A stretch of DNA of 64,000 nt. It comes from JAMQPK01 sp963761975. GTDB taxonomy: Bacteria; Acidobacteriota; Vicinamibacteria; Vicinamibacterales; JAMQPK01. The translations under genes were made by a program, and so were the position numbers. The notes below the pieces were generated by a model. That model was not told the DNA's origin, made no database searches, and saw only the letters and a list, made by a program, of their open reading frames with translations. The stretch lies in contig CAVXIR010000004.1 in assembly GCA_963761975.1 (NCBI GenBank), forward strand, positions 2,052,871-2,116,870, written 5' to 3'. Below are positions 25,944 to 34,612 of the stretch, one piece after another. Within the stretch, counting starts at the first letter, position 1. Every line of letters begins with the position of its first letter.

Positions 25944-26345
25944 ATGGAAACCACGACACCGACCGATGAAATCCAGCAGTTGCTGAACCGGATGGCTCGC
26001 GGGGTCGTCTCTGGCGATGGCCGCACCGTGGCCGAGATCTGGGAAGTGCCGGCGCTCGTCGTTGGCGATGACAACGTCATGTGCGTGAGCCGCACCGAAG
26101 AATTCGAAGCATTTTTCGGTGGAGCGAAGGCGCAGTACAACGCACAAGGCATCACCGACACGCGCCCCGAGATCGTTCGCATCGAGTGGGCAACCAAACG
26201 TCTGGCGACCGTGCAGGTACGCTGGCCGCATCTCGACGCGAACGGCAAGATCCGCGGCAGCGAGTCATCAACCTACGTGATGCGGCGCAACGACAGGGGC
26301 GAGTTGAGGCTGCGCGTCGCCGTGATGCATGGCATGGCTCACTGA
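25944..26345 (+). CDS. SnoaL/NTF2-like protein
   Basis: The 133-residue NTF2-like protein has TDEIQQLLNRMARGVVSGDGRTVAEIWEVPALVVGDD, a central FFGGAKAQYNAQGI and a final ELRLRVAVMHGMAH strand. This fold serves as enzyme or ligand-binding pocket; without active-site polar residues I can assign, the role is open. It is one of four plus-strand genes and is divergent from the APC permease, 15 bases apart. Confidence 0.78.
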   Translation: METTTPTDEIQQLLNRMARGVVSGDGRTVAEIWEVPALVVGDDNVMCVSRTEEFEAFFGGAKAQYNAQGITDTRPEIVRIEWATKRLATVQVRWPHLDANGKIRGSESSTYVMRRNDRGELRLRVAVMHGMAH

Positions 26346-26461
26346 CGCACCATTCGGAGATTGGCAGATTGATGGATTGAAAGACTGTTGCCAAACGGCA
26401 TTCTTCAATCTGAGCAATATTCCAACAATCTACCAATCTACCAATCTACCAATGGTGAGTA
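26346..26461. repeat. mirrored ATTGG/CCAAT array between convergent genes
   Basis: The left part (26355-26383) holds GATTG words after the plus-strand stop. The right part (26423-26455) holds at least three copies of CTACCAAT, which read as ATTGGTAG in the sense of the minus-strand asparaginase gene. The two halves are complementary, so each converging gene reads into the same word. No gene is present. Confidence 0.75.
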
Positions 26462-27586
26462 TCAACCATTGGGGCTTCCCTGCAATAGCGGCTCGATCGG
26501 CCGGCTCTCGGCGCCGTTCTCGGTGCACAGAGCGTAAGTGGCCGCCGGCCCTGCATAGAGCGCTACTCCTGCGTGCTCACCCTTGGCGTTCAGAACGTAA
26601 AAATTCAGATTGAAGTTCGGCTCGTTGCGGCCGTTCAGCAAACGACGTTCCGTTGTGGCGGACCTGACCCGCCTCAGGGCTTCCATTCCAGCGTCTTTGG
26701 GGCTCATCCCGCGGCGCATGCTCTCTACGATGAGAAACGAGCACAGACCGTAGAGATTGGCCTCGCCCCGCCCTGTAGATCCCGCTGCGCCTACTTCGCC
26801 GTCCACATACAAGCCCGCGCCGAGAATCGGGGAGTCTCCGACTCGTCCCGGTATCTTCCATGCGAGACCACTAGTAGTCGTCACACCCGCAAGCTCTCCT
26901 TTTGGCGAGACACCATCGCAGTTGATGGTTCCAAACAGATGCTCGACCTCAATCAGCCCTTCCGCCGCCATCTGAAGCGCCGCGTCGAGACCAGCCGCGG
27001 CTCGCTTTTCAGGATCCAGGTAATGTTGCGGATCGGTTCTGCGCTTCCACTCGAGCCAGAGCTGACGTGAACGCGGTGTGTTGAGATCGGCCTCGATGGT
27101 GAACCCCGTATTGCGGGCAAATACCTGCGCGCCGCTTCCAACCAGGAGATGATGATCGGTCTGATCCATCACGGCTTTGGCAACCAGCGATGGCGTGCGA
27201 ACGCCCTCGAGCGCGGCCACGCCGCCGGCCCGCCGCTTCGGCCCATGCATGCAGCAGGCGTCGAGCTGCACGACGCCGTCGGCATTCGGAAGCCCTCCGT
27301 AGCCAACGCTCGTGTCCTCTGGATCGAGCTCCACGAGGTTCACACCTGCAAGCAGTCCGTCGAGCACATCGCGCCCGCCAGTCAATTGACGAAATGCCTC
27401 TTCGACACAGGTGGCATTGCCGCCGTTCTTGAATCGATTGCCGTTGCCTGACGCAATCACAACAGGCCTGACCGATCTCGTCACGACCGCCGGTGCCTGA
27501 CCAGCGGCATGCTCGCGGGCGGCGCCGACGGCCACACCTGCCAGCACTCCGTCGCGGACGAACTCACGTCGACTGAGTCGAGTCAT
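26462..27586 (-). CDS. Tat-exported N4-(beta-N-acetylglucosaminyl)-L-asparaginase family protein
   Basis: The 374-residue protein has a twin-arginine signal (SRREFVRDGVLAGVAVG). The Ntn-hydrolase core has the site for self-cleavage at GT-I (Thr220 in FGTINC, where the family often has DT), then TSGLAWKIPGRVGDSPILGAGLYVD and STGRGE for the second half. It would cut the amide between asparagine and N-acetylglucosamine, or asparagine itself, in the periplasm. The stop is at the edge of the ATTGG array. Its start overlaps the NmrA-like gene by 23 bases. Confidence 0.88.
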   Translation of the reverse strand: MTRLSRREFVRDGVLAGVAVGAAREHAAGQAPAVVTRSVRPVVIASGNGNRFKNGGNATCVEEAFRQLTGGRDVLDGLLAGVNLVELDPEDTSVGYGGLPNADGVVQLDACCMHGPKRRAGGVAALEGVRTPSLVAKAVMDQTDHHLLVGSGAQVFARNTGFTIEADLNTPRSRQLWLEWKRRTDPQHYLDPEKRAAAGLDAALQMAAEGLIEVEHLFGTINCDGVSPKGELAGVTTTSGLAWKIPGRVGDSPILGAGLYVDGEVGAAGSTGRGEANLYGLCSFLIVESMRRGMSPKDAGMEALRRVRSATTERRLLNGRNEPNFNLNFYVLNAKGEHAGVALYAGPAATYALCTENGAESRPIEPLLQGSPNG

Positions 27587-28478
27587 TCAGCCTCCTTGAA
27601 ATCCAGTCTTCCAGTCTCGTGAGCTTGAGTTGAAATCGTTTGATGAAAGGCTGGGCATCGAACCCCTGATCGGTCGCGTCGGCCAGGACGGCCATTTGCA
27701 TTGTCTGGCTCAAGCCGGGATGCACGGGCTTGACGAGACTGGCGACGGCGCGGACAACGCCAAGTGGCACGTGCGTCACCTTTGCTCTTTTGTTGGCGGC
27801 ACGCTCGTAGATCCGCACCACGTCCATGTTCGTCAGATTCTCGGGCCCGCCGATCTCTATCGTCTCACCTGCGAGCGACGGATCGCGGAGCGCGCGCACG
27901 ACGATATGTGCCACGTCGTCTGCCGCGACGAAATTGCGCGGCTGCTCGCCACGTCCCAACAAGGCAACCTTTCCTTTTGACAGTATCGGCTCCCCAATCA
28001 GTACGTGCGCATGAAAGTCCATGAACGCCGTCGGCCTCAATATGGTGTAGCTCAGTCCGCTCTCCCTGACATGCCGTTCGACCTCGCGCTTGAACCGAAA
28101 GAACGGAACGGCATCGTAGGCGGGCCCGGAAACGTGCGTGGAGGTGTAGACGATGTGACGCACCCCGGCCGCTTTCGCAATGTCGATGAGCTGCCGATGT
28201 CCAGCGCCATCCACGTGAACGGATGCGTTCGGTCCTCGACCCAGAATTGAATGGGCAGCGGCGATCAGCATGTTCGCACCCGCACAGGCGCTGACGACCG
28301 CCTCACGATCCAGCAGGTCGCCGTGCACCACTTCGGCTCCAAGGGCCCGCAATCGAGCGACTTTGTCTGGCGTGCGCGACATCACGCGCACCGAATCTCC
28401 GTCGGCAGCGAGCCTGCTGACCACCAACTGGCCCAACATGCTGCTGCCGCCTACGATCAGGATCCCCGGATTGGTCAC
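27564..28478 (-). CDS. NmrA/SDR a5-type NAD(P)-binding protein
   Basis: The 304-residue protein begins at a GTG overlapping the STAS gene stop (GTGA). The Rossmann motif is GGSSMLGQ (about 9-16), followed by GDLLDREAV, VYTSTHVSG and FKREVERHVRESGLSYTILRPTAFMD. These match NmrA-like, atypical SDR proteins that sense or use NAD(P). Reading further upstream would add unrelated residues encoded by the CATCGTC array and the STAS gene. Coupling with the STAS regulator suggests a sensor-type role, but that is inference. Confidence 0.83.
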   Translation of the reverse strand: MTNPGILIVGGSSMLGQLVVSRLAADGDSVRVMSRTPDKVARLRALGAEVVHGDLLDREAVVSACAGANMLIAAAHSILGRGPNASVHVDGAGHRQLIDIAKAAGVRHIVYTSTHVSGPAYDAVPFFRFKREVERHVRESGLSYTILRPTAFMDFHAHVLIGEPILSKGKVALLGRGEQPRNFVAADDVAHIVVRALRDPSLAGETIEIGGPENLTNMDVVRIYERAANKRAKVTHVPLGVVRAVASLVKPVHPGLSQTMQMAVLADATDQGFDAQPFIKRFQLKLTRLEDWISRRLNDSTQST

Positions 28479-29173
28479 CGAACGCCTTCGAACGCGTCGC
28501 GAACCTGTTGGAGAAGACGGCCGGCGGCAATGCCAGCGTCTCGATGAGAAAAGTCCGGAGGCAGCTCGATGACGCGCAAGGTGCTGGCGATGTCTGCGAA
28601 GGCATCCGCTGCCGGCGTGTTGCGCGCGGCGCGGAGATCGGCGCTCATCACGATGAGCCTGGGGCGTGTCGCTCTTACGAGCATGAGGGCATCTGGCAGG
28701 TTGTCGGAGGTCATGACGCCATGTCCCGCCTGGCGCAGAACTTCGCGCAGATACGCGATGACGTCCACCGATGGCGCCACACACAGGATGTCGGTCGCCA
28801 ATCGATCGGGCAGCTGGGACGTTCTGGCAGCGTGATAGAAAGCGGCCACGGCATCTGCTTCGGAATGATGCACATCGAAGACCGTGTCCAGTTGCGTGAC
28901 CCGCAGAATCTCGGCGATTCTCGGCGGCAACACGCACAGCTTTACGTCTCCGCCTGCGTTCTGAGCCCGGCTGCGCAGACGCACGAGCAGTCCAAGCCCA
29001 CCGCTGTCGATGAACTCGACCGCTTCGAGATTGAGCACGATGAAGGGTTCGTGCGGAAGCTGGCGCGCCACGTGGTCGAGGAGTGGTGCTGATTCGTCGC
29101 CCTCGACAAGCCGGCCGCGGCATGTCGTGACGATAACGCCGCCAATCTGCCGGCTTTCCAACGTCAGTGCCAA
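28475..29173 (-). CDS. STAS-domain anti-sigma-antagonist-like protein with extra C-terminal domain
   Basis: The 232-residue protein has an N-terminal STAS domain (1-110) of the SpoIIAA type with phosphorylatable Ser57 in FIDSGGLG, LNLEAVEFIDS and KLCVLPP. The C-terminal half (about 120-225) resembles a response-regulator receiver (DILCVAPSVDVIAYLREVLRQAGH...LIVMSADLR) but lacks the usual Asp triad. It probably senses a partner-switch signal. It starts at TTG with GGAGG 7 bases upstream (an overlapping ATG is out of frame). Coupled to the NmrA-like gene. Confidence 0.8.
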   Translation of the reverse strand: MALTLESRQIGGVIVTTCRGRLVEGDESAPLLDHVARQLPHEPFIVLNLEAVEFIDSGGLGLLVRLRSRAQNAGGDVKLCVLPPRIAEILRVTQLDTVFDVHHSEADAVAAFYHAARTSQLPDRLATDILCVAPSVDVIAYLREVLRQAGHGVMTSDNLPDALMLVRATRPRLIVMSADLRAARNTPAADAFADIASTLRVIELPPDFSHRDAGIAAGRLLQQVRDAFEGVR

Positions 29174-29185
29174 TCATCACCTCCT

Positions 29186-29257
29186 GTCGTCCGTCGTCCA
29201 TCGTCCGTCGTCCATCGTCCATCGTCGACGATGGACGATCGACGATCGACGATCGTA
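29186..29257. repeat. CATCGTC-family hairpin array
   Basis: CATCGTC-related words meet their reverse complement at the exact palindrome ATCGTCGACGAT around 29221-29232. The array fills the gap between the enolase-superfamily gene stop at 29272 and the STAS start at 29173. Confidence 0.87.
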
Positions 29258-29271
29258 GGCGGTGCCTGCCA

Positions 29272-30511
29272 CTAAACGGGGTGCGCCCGCACGACATCGT
29301 CGTTCAGCTCGATCCCAAAACCAGCACGATCTGGAACGCGGATCGTTCCGCGCTCGAACAGCTCGTGCGGCCGCACCACTTCATGGCGCCAATCAACTTC
29401 GCCCCATTGGAGCTCAATGAGTCGAAAGTTCTTCAGCACCGCGCAGACCTGAACGGTCGCAGCAGTGGAAACCGGTCCGCTGGGATTGTGAGGCGCCACC
29501 TCGACGCCGTCCGCCTCGGCCATCGAAGCGATGCGGGTGAGCTCGAGCAAGCCGCCGCAGTGTTTCACATCTGGCATGATCACGTTGACGGCGCGCGTAC
29601 GGCAGAGCGGCGCAAAGCCAGCCAGGCCGAACAGAATTTCGCCGCCGGCCATCGGCTGCTGTATCCGCTTGCGTATCTCGAGCGTCTCCGCCACCCGCTC
29701 GGGAGGCACCGGTTCCTCGGTACCATGACAGCTTCTGCGGCTCGAGCCGGCGTGCCACGCGCTCGGCCAGCGGCACGTCGAAGAAGCTGTGGCAGTCGAC
29801 CATCAGCTCGATGCCGGGGCCAATGGCATCGCGCATGGCCGCCATACAGGCGATGCCATTTTCGACGGCGGCCTCGATCGCCTCAGGCTTCGAGCCGGCC
29901 GGCGGAAACCCATCGAACGGTGCAGCCTTGACCGCACGGAACCCCTCTTTCACGGCGCGTAACGCCGTGGCTGCAAATCCCTGCGGCGTGCGCGGCTGCG
30001 TGGCGCGATTCACGTTCGCATAGACGGGCAAACTGTCTCTGAGCTTTCCGCCGAATAGGGCATACGTGGGAACATCGAGCGCTTTCCCAGAGAGATCCCA
30101 CAGCGCTTGTTCGATTGCGCTGTAAGCAGTCGCTGGAATCAGACCCCGGCCGGCTACGAGGCGCTCACCTTCCCGCCGGTATGCGGCAATGTCGAGCGGC
30201 GACTTTCCTTCGACGAGCTGGAACAGCGTCTTGAGCTCCGATTGCATCTCCGCCGCGTTCTTCTGGCTGGTGTTGCCAAACCCGAACGCATCGGAGGCTT
30301 CGCCGAGCCCCGTCAAGCCAGCGTCGGTGCCAAGACGAACGAAGAGCCACACGGTTCGAGCGGTTGCGCGCATCGGCAGCAACTCGAGCGTCGTGACGCG
30401 CAACTTCGGAGCGGCGTCGAGGATGTTCGGCAACAACGCTGAACCAACGGCTGCCTTGGCGAAGGTCGCCAACCACGATCGTCGATTGATACCGGTCATG
30501 GAAACGTGCAT
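29272..30511 (-). CDS. exported mandelate racemase/muconate lactonizing enzyme family protein, frameshifted
   Basis: The N-terminal part (30511 to about 29722) has a signal or Tat-like leader and the MLE N-terminal cap (TGLGEASDAFGFGNTS), then AIEQALWDLSGKALDVP and IELMVDCHSFFD (a metal Asp). The rest continues in a different frame from WYEEPVPPERVAETL to IMPDVKHCGGLLELTRIA and APHNPSGPVST. One extra base in TGGTACCGAGG (29719-29720) breaks the frame exactly at the conserved WYEEP. With that base removed the gene is complete. It is likely an enolase-superfamily sugar-acid dehydratase. Confidence 0.8.
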
Positions 30512-30531
30512 GGTTGACTCCCCTAGCCGAC

Positions 30532-32157
30532 TCAGGCGGGCAATGTGAGGTTCGTCACACGAAATGGCTCGAGCGTGTCCAGCGCGCCCTCTGGTCGTCC
30601 GAGCTTCCAGCTGAAGTAGCGCAGCGTGACGCCCTCGGGCGTGAAATCAGCGATTGTGAAGCCATTTTCCTCCAACGCCGGCAGCCCTTCCTCGACTTCC
30701 ATGCCCGCGGGTGGCAGGCCTCGGAGACCGCGGACGAGCGACGGCCACCCTGGCCGTCCAGTCCCGACCGGCCCCGGAAGAACACAGACGACGGGATTAG
30801 AGCGTAGATCGATGTTGGACGTCTTGAATACTCGCGTTTCGCCGAGCGAGTGAAGGTCGCCGCTGATGAACAGCGGAATGCGGCCGCGCATCGCAGATGC
30901 CGCCTGGAACAGGCGGTCGTGCTGCAGCCGCCAACCCGACTGCCAGTAGGGCTTGGGAATCTTTGTGGTCAGCTGCTGATTCCCAGCGTCCATATCGACG
31001 TACCACTCACCCCATTTGCCGGCACTCCAGCCTGGCGGTATCGACGGCATGTTGACGACATGGGTCGCGTCCGAGCGAGCCATGCGAGCCGTCAGCCATT
31101 GCTCGACAACCGGCGGAACGAACGTCGCGCTCGGTCCCGTCATCGTCATGTAGCGACGGCAGTCGTACATCAGCAGCTCGAGCAGCTTGCCGTACCTCAG
31201 CGTGCCGAAGCTCTCGGACACGCCGGCCGGCCGATCGGCCGCCGATCCCGACGGGAGACCGGCGCCACGATGCGCGTCGGGCAGGAACTCGGGGTAATAC
31301 AAGAGTTGCGAGGCGCGGGCGAGATTCAGCATGAACGCGTCTGGCGGCATCGTCACCAGCGTGTCGTCCGCCTCGTCGGTCTCGAAATAGTCGTGGTCGT
31401 CCTGCAGGAAACACACAGGGGTCGAACGCATCATTGTGCCGTAGAGCTCGGCGATTTGCGGTCCGACGGCTTTCTTCAGCACCTGTTCGTTCGATGTGCC
31501 CAAAACGGGCAGCGCACGATCGAAGACACCGGCATAAGCCCGAGCGGCCGGCGAATTGCCAAGCAAATCGGCACGCGCGGAAAACAAGTCCCAATAAATA
31601 TGGTCTCCATTGGCCACGACCACATCAGGAGCAAACGACATGGCTCGCTCGAGCATGCGGCGGCGAACCGACAGGGTCAAAAATCGATGTTGGCTGATGT
31701 CGGTGGGCATGTGGTCCGGCAACACGTCATGTCCACCAGCACACGAGTAGATCAGCAACCGAACGCGCGCCGGACCAGCGGCCGGCGCAGGAAACGTCGA
31801 GAGCGGCCACGGATCGCACAGGCGACGTCCGCGCGCATCGACGATCTGCAAGGTGTAACGATGGGCTGGCTCGAGACCCGCCACATCGAACGTCCAGAAG
31901 AAACCGAGCGTGTCGCCCGTGCGTCCTGGAATCTTGCGTCCGCCGGTGAGAAGCACCGGCGGAGTCCGGTGTGACGTCTTGAAAGACGCTTTAATCAGAA
32001 ATCTCTCGTGGCTTGCCGAGGGCAGCAGGTGCACGAGGTCGCCGCCGTCCCACGCGCGCCCGGATTGTTCCTGTGCGCCATTCGCAGGATGGCTCGACAG
32101 CGCGGCCGTTGCCAGCGACGCTGCACCAATAAGGAAGTCGCGGCGGCTTGCGCTCAT
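30532..32157 (-). CDS. Tat-exported PhoD-like alkaline phosphatase D
   Basis: The 541-residue protein has a twin-arginine leader (SRRDFLIGAASLATAAL), an N-terminal Ig-like part and a PhoD/calcineurin-type metallophosphatase core: ANGDHIYWD, DDHDYFETD, SGDLHSLGETR and a later YFSW. It should cleave phosphoesters in the periplasm, with Ca2+ and Fe3+ in the known family. It lies upstream of the frameshifted enolase-superfamily gene, on the same strand, with 20 bases between. Confidence 0.88.
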   Translation of the reverse strand: MSASRRDFLIGAASLATAALSSHPANGAQEQSGRAWDGGDLVHLLPSASHERFLIKASFKTSHRTPPVLLTGGRKIPGRTGDTLGFFWTFDVAGLEPAHRYTLQIVDARGRRLCDPWPLSTFPAPAAGPARVRLLIYSCAGGHDVLPDHMPTDISQHRFLTLSVRRRMLERAMSFAPDVVVANGDHIYWDLFSARADLLGNSPAARAYAGVFDRALPVLGTSNEQVLKKAVGPQIAELYGTMMRSTPVCFLQDDHDYFETDEADDTLVTMPPDAFMLNLARASQLLYYPEFLPDAHRGAGLPSGSAADRPAGVSESFGTLRYGKLLELLMYDCRRYMTMTGPSATFVPPVVEQWLTARMARSDATHVVNMPSIPPGWSAGKWGEWYVDMDAGNQQLTTKIPKPYWQSGWRLQHDRLFQAASAMRGRIPLFISGDLHSLGETRVFKTSNIDLRSNPVVCVLPGPVGTGRPGWPSLVRGLRGLPPAGMEVEEGLPALEENGFTIADFTPEGVTLRYFSWKLGRPEGALDTLEPFRVTNLTLPA

Positions 32158-32166
32158 CGGTCGCTC

Positions 32167-32811
32167 TCAGCGTCTCGCGAATTTCAAGTGCGTGACCTTC
32201 GGGTTGGCTACCGTTCGCACGAGCTCGAGCCCGTGCAGATCGTCGCCGAGGGCCTCGAATAGCCGCTCCCCGCTGCCGAGAAGTACTGGCACGAGGTTAA
32301 TCTCCATCTCATCGACCAGGCCCGAGCGGAGAAATTGTTGGGCGGCCCTCGCGCCGCCCGCGAGCGACACATCCTTGCCGCCGGCGGCGCGGCGTGCCTG
32401 GTCGAGCGCCGACTCGATGCCGTGTGTGGCGAATGTGAATGTCGTGCCGCCTTCCATCACGAGCGGCGCGCGCGCGTAATGTGTCAGCACGAACACCGGA
32501 TGATGGAAGGGCGGGTTGGCGCCCCACCAGCCATTCCACGGCTGGATGGCATTCCAGGGGCCAGGGTGGCCGCCGAACATGTTGCGCCCCATGATCGTCG
32601 CGCCGATGTTGGCCATCGACTCCTCGACGACCTGTGTACTCTCGCTCGTCTCTCCCCCTTGAAGGCCCTGCAGTGTTCGCCATACAGCGAGTGGAAACAC
32701 CCACTCGTGCAGACGCATCCCCCCAACACCGAGGGGATTGTTCACGCTCTGATTAGGGCCCGCAACGAAGCCGTCGAGCGACATCGAGATTTTCAACCGC
32801 AGTTTCGACAC
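32167..32811 (-). CDS. dihydrofolate-reductase-like (RibD C-terminal type) protein
   Basis: The 214-residue protein of the DHFR/RibD superfamily has KISMSLDGFVAGPNQS, IMGRNMFGG, PVFVLTHYARAPLVM, GGKDVSLAGGARAAQQFL and the closing LVPVLLGSGERLFEA. NADPH binding is expected; the substrate is unknown. This family is common in soil bacteria and is usually not the folate enzyme. It starts at the ATG at 32811, about 57 bases from the DUF3500 stop. Confidence 0.88.
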   Translation of the reverse strand: MSKLRLKISMSLDGFVAGPNQSVNNPLGVGGMRLHEWVFPLAVWRTLQGLQGGETSESTQVVEESMANIGATIMGRNMFGGHPGPWNAIQPWNGWWGANPPFHHPVFVLTHYARAPLVMEGGTTFTFATHGIESALDQARRAAGGKDVSLAGGARAAQQFLRSGLVDEMEINLVPVLLGSGERLFEALGDDLHGLELVRTVANPKVTHLKFARR

Positions 32812-32868
32812 GTCTTCTCAACTCCAGCTCTGAAGATGTACAACATTCTGAAAATCGCGATATCCGGA

Positions 32869-34095
32869 CTAATTGTGCGGATGTTGCTGATAATGTTGCC
32901 GCAGCAGATCTTTGCCGTAGTCGTTGCCGTTCGGCGTCCGAACGACGACATGGATGTGCTGTGGATTAGGCATCATCGGATCTTTGGCGTACTGGCGAAG
33001 GTTCGCGGGACGCTGATGGTCGAACTCGATCAAAATCACCGGGCTGTGAATGCGATAGTAGAAAACAGTGCCGGGTTCAGTGCCGCCAATCCACGCAAAC
33101 CACGTCCGGTCGAGCTGCCGGCCGACTTCCTCCATCCTGACGCGCGCGTGTCCCTCGGCCATGTTCGACACGTACGTGCCAATCAACGCGAGCAGCCGCT
33201 TGCGTTGTTCCGCGGTCAACTCGGTCGCCGGTAGCCCGGCGTAGTCGAGCACGACGTTGTCTTTCCACGCTTCGGTCAGGTTGTCGTTGGCGGTCTTCGA
33301 CTCACGCACGATCGCCTTTCGCTGCTGTCCCTCGGTCAGGCTCTTGAGCATCGAGAGGCCGCCGGCCTGCTCGTCCTGCAGGACCGTCGTGCCCTTGTAG
33401 ATGCCGGCCGCGGCAATCACCGGTTCGGAGCCTGCGAACAACGGCGTCATCACCACCTGATCGCCCAGCACGAAGTAGTTGATGATCGCGTGGTGTCCGT
33501 CGAACTGAAAGCCCCAGGGCTCGCTGCCTGACGGCTTTCCCATGACGGTCATGTGGTATCGCCACTCGCCGTACCGATCGAAGTCGTCGTTATTCAACTC
33601 GCCCAGCGTGTGGTTGAGGCGCATGATGTCGCGCGTCTGCTTCAGTCCTCGCGCGCTGAGGGCCGCACGCAGCAGCCCAATCGCCGCTTCACGCTGCGAG
33701 CCCGTCATTTCCAGGAAGCTGACTCCCTGTCGCACGTAGTAGTCCTGGTTCATCCACTTCCGCCACTCGACGTCGTCCACGGCGTAGGACGTGTTCGCCC
33801 GCTGCGGTTCGGTCAGTGCTCCCAGAAACAGCTCTGCGGCCTTTCGAACCGCCTCTGTGGAAACACCGGTCGACTTGACGGCAAACAGCCCTGACTCGAT
33901 ACGGCCGTTCGTGGTGATGCCGCGAAAGGCCTCGGCCAGGCCTTTCGTCTCCGCTTCCACCGACATTTGCTGAAAGCGCGCGGCCCGCTGCGCGTTCGTC
34001 TCTGGCTGTTGCGTCGCGGCCACGTGCTGAAAGATTGCCAGAGTGCCGAGGATGACGATTGACGAGGTCACCGCCACGCGTGGGTTCAGCATCAT
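32869..34095 (-). CDS. exported DUF3500 protein
   Basis: The 408-residue protein has a signal peptide (about 1-28) and the DUF3500 domain (YAVDDVEWRKWMNQDYYVRQGVSF, GHHAIINYFVLG, FAWIGGTEPGTVFYYRIHSPVILIEFDHQ, HIHVVVRTPNGNDYG). Aromatic and His-rich, probably periplasmic; no activity is known. GAGG lies 5 bases before the first of two ATGs. Confidence 0.88.
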   Translation of the reverse strand: MMLNPRVAVTSSIVILGTLAIFQHVAATQQPETNAQRAARFQQMSVEAETKGLAEAFRGITTNGRIESGLFAVKSTGVSTEAVRKAAELFLGALTEPQRANTSYAVDDVEWRKWMNQDYYVRQGVSFLEMTGSQREAAIGLLRAALSARGLKQTRDIMRLNHTLGELNNDDFDRYGEWRYHMTVMGKPSGSEPWGFQFDGHHAIINYFVLGDQVVMTPLFAGSEPVIAAAGIYKGTTVLQDEQAGGLSMLKSLTEGQQRKAIVRESKTANDNLTEAWKDNVVLDYAGLPATELTAEQRKRLLALIGTYVSNMAEGHARVRMEEVGRQLDRTWFAWIGGTEPGTVFYYRIHSPVILIEFDHQRPANLRQYAKDPMMPNPQHIHVVVRTPNGNDYGKDLLRQHYQQHPHN

Positions 34096-34167
34096 GTTGT
34101 CCTCAAGTCTCCCAATGAGTTATCTGAGCAGCCGGCAGCTCTTTGCATCCGCTCGCATTCTGCCCTG

Positions 34168-34572
34168 CTATTCGTGCAGTCGCTCTGAACTCAGCCGCGC
34201 CATCACGTCGGGGTAGGTCTGGAAGCCAAGATGGCGATAGAAGCCCTGCACATCCTGGTCGGCGACGAGCATAACCCGCCATACCGGCATTCGATCCAGC
34301 AACTCCCGCATCATTCGGCGGCCGACGCCGTGCCGCTGATATTCGGGCAGCACAGCCACGTCGTAGATGAGCCCATGATACTCGCCGTCTGTCATGGCCC
34401 GGCTCGCGCCGATGAGCCGGGCACCGTCATAGGCGAGGCACACGACCGAGCTGTTCACAAATGCGCGCCGAATCTTCTCTCCAACGCGCCCACCGAGGTT
34501 CGTTTCCCGAAAGAGCTCCTCCAGTTCTCGCGTGCTGACGTTTTCACAAGTGAACTGGTAGTTGACCTCCAC
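34168..34572 (-). CDS. GNAT-family N-acetyltransferase
   Basis: The 134-residue GNAT enzyme has LIYDVAVLPEYQRHGVGRRMMRELLDRM, whose V-x-P-x-Y-Q-R-H-G-x-G is the acetyl-CoA site, and DVQGFYRHLGFQTYPDVM at the end. The substrate amine is unknown. Starts at GTG with GGGAGG 6 bases upstream. It lies just downstream of the inositol-monophosphatase-like gene on the same strand. Confidence 0.88.
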   Translation of the reverse strand: MEVNYQFTCENVSTRELEELFRETNLGGRVGEKIRRAFVNSSVVCLAYDGARLIGASRAMTDGEYHGLIYDVAVLPEYQRHGVGRRMMRELLDRMPVWRVMLVADQDVQGFYRHLGFQTYPDVMARLSSERLHE

Positions 34573-34612
34573 TCAAACCTCCCGACTGCCGACCGCCGAC
34601 TGTCCGTCGTTT

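Noticed and set aside
27564..29297. Single 577-codon protein joining array, STAS region and NmrA part
   Set aside because: The first half is the wrong frame of the STAS gene; GTGA overlap at 28478 gives a clean NmrA start.
30850..31974. 374-codon open frame opposite the PhoD gene
   Set aside because: It mirrors a fully recognisable PhoD protein; the product is Arg/His-rich with no domain pattern. High GC makes long shadow frames common.
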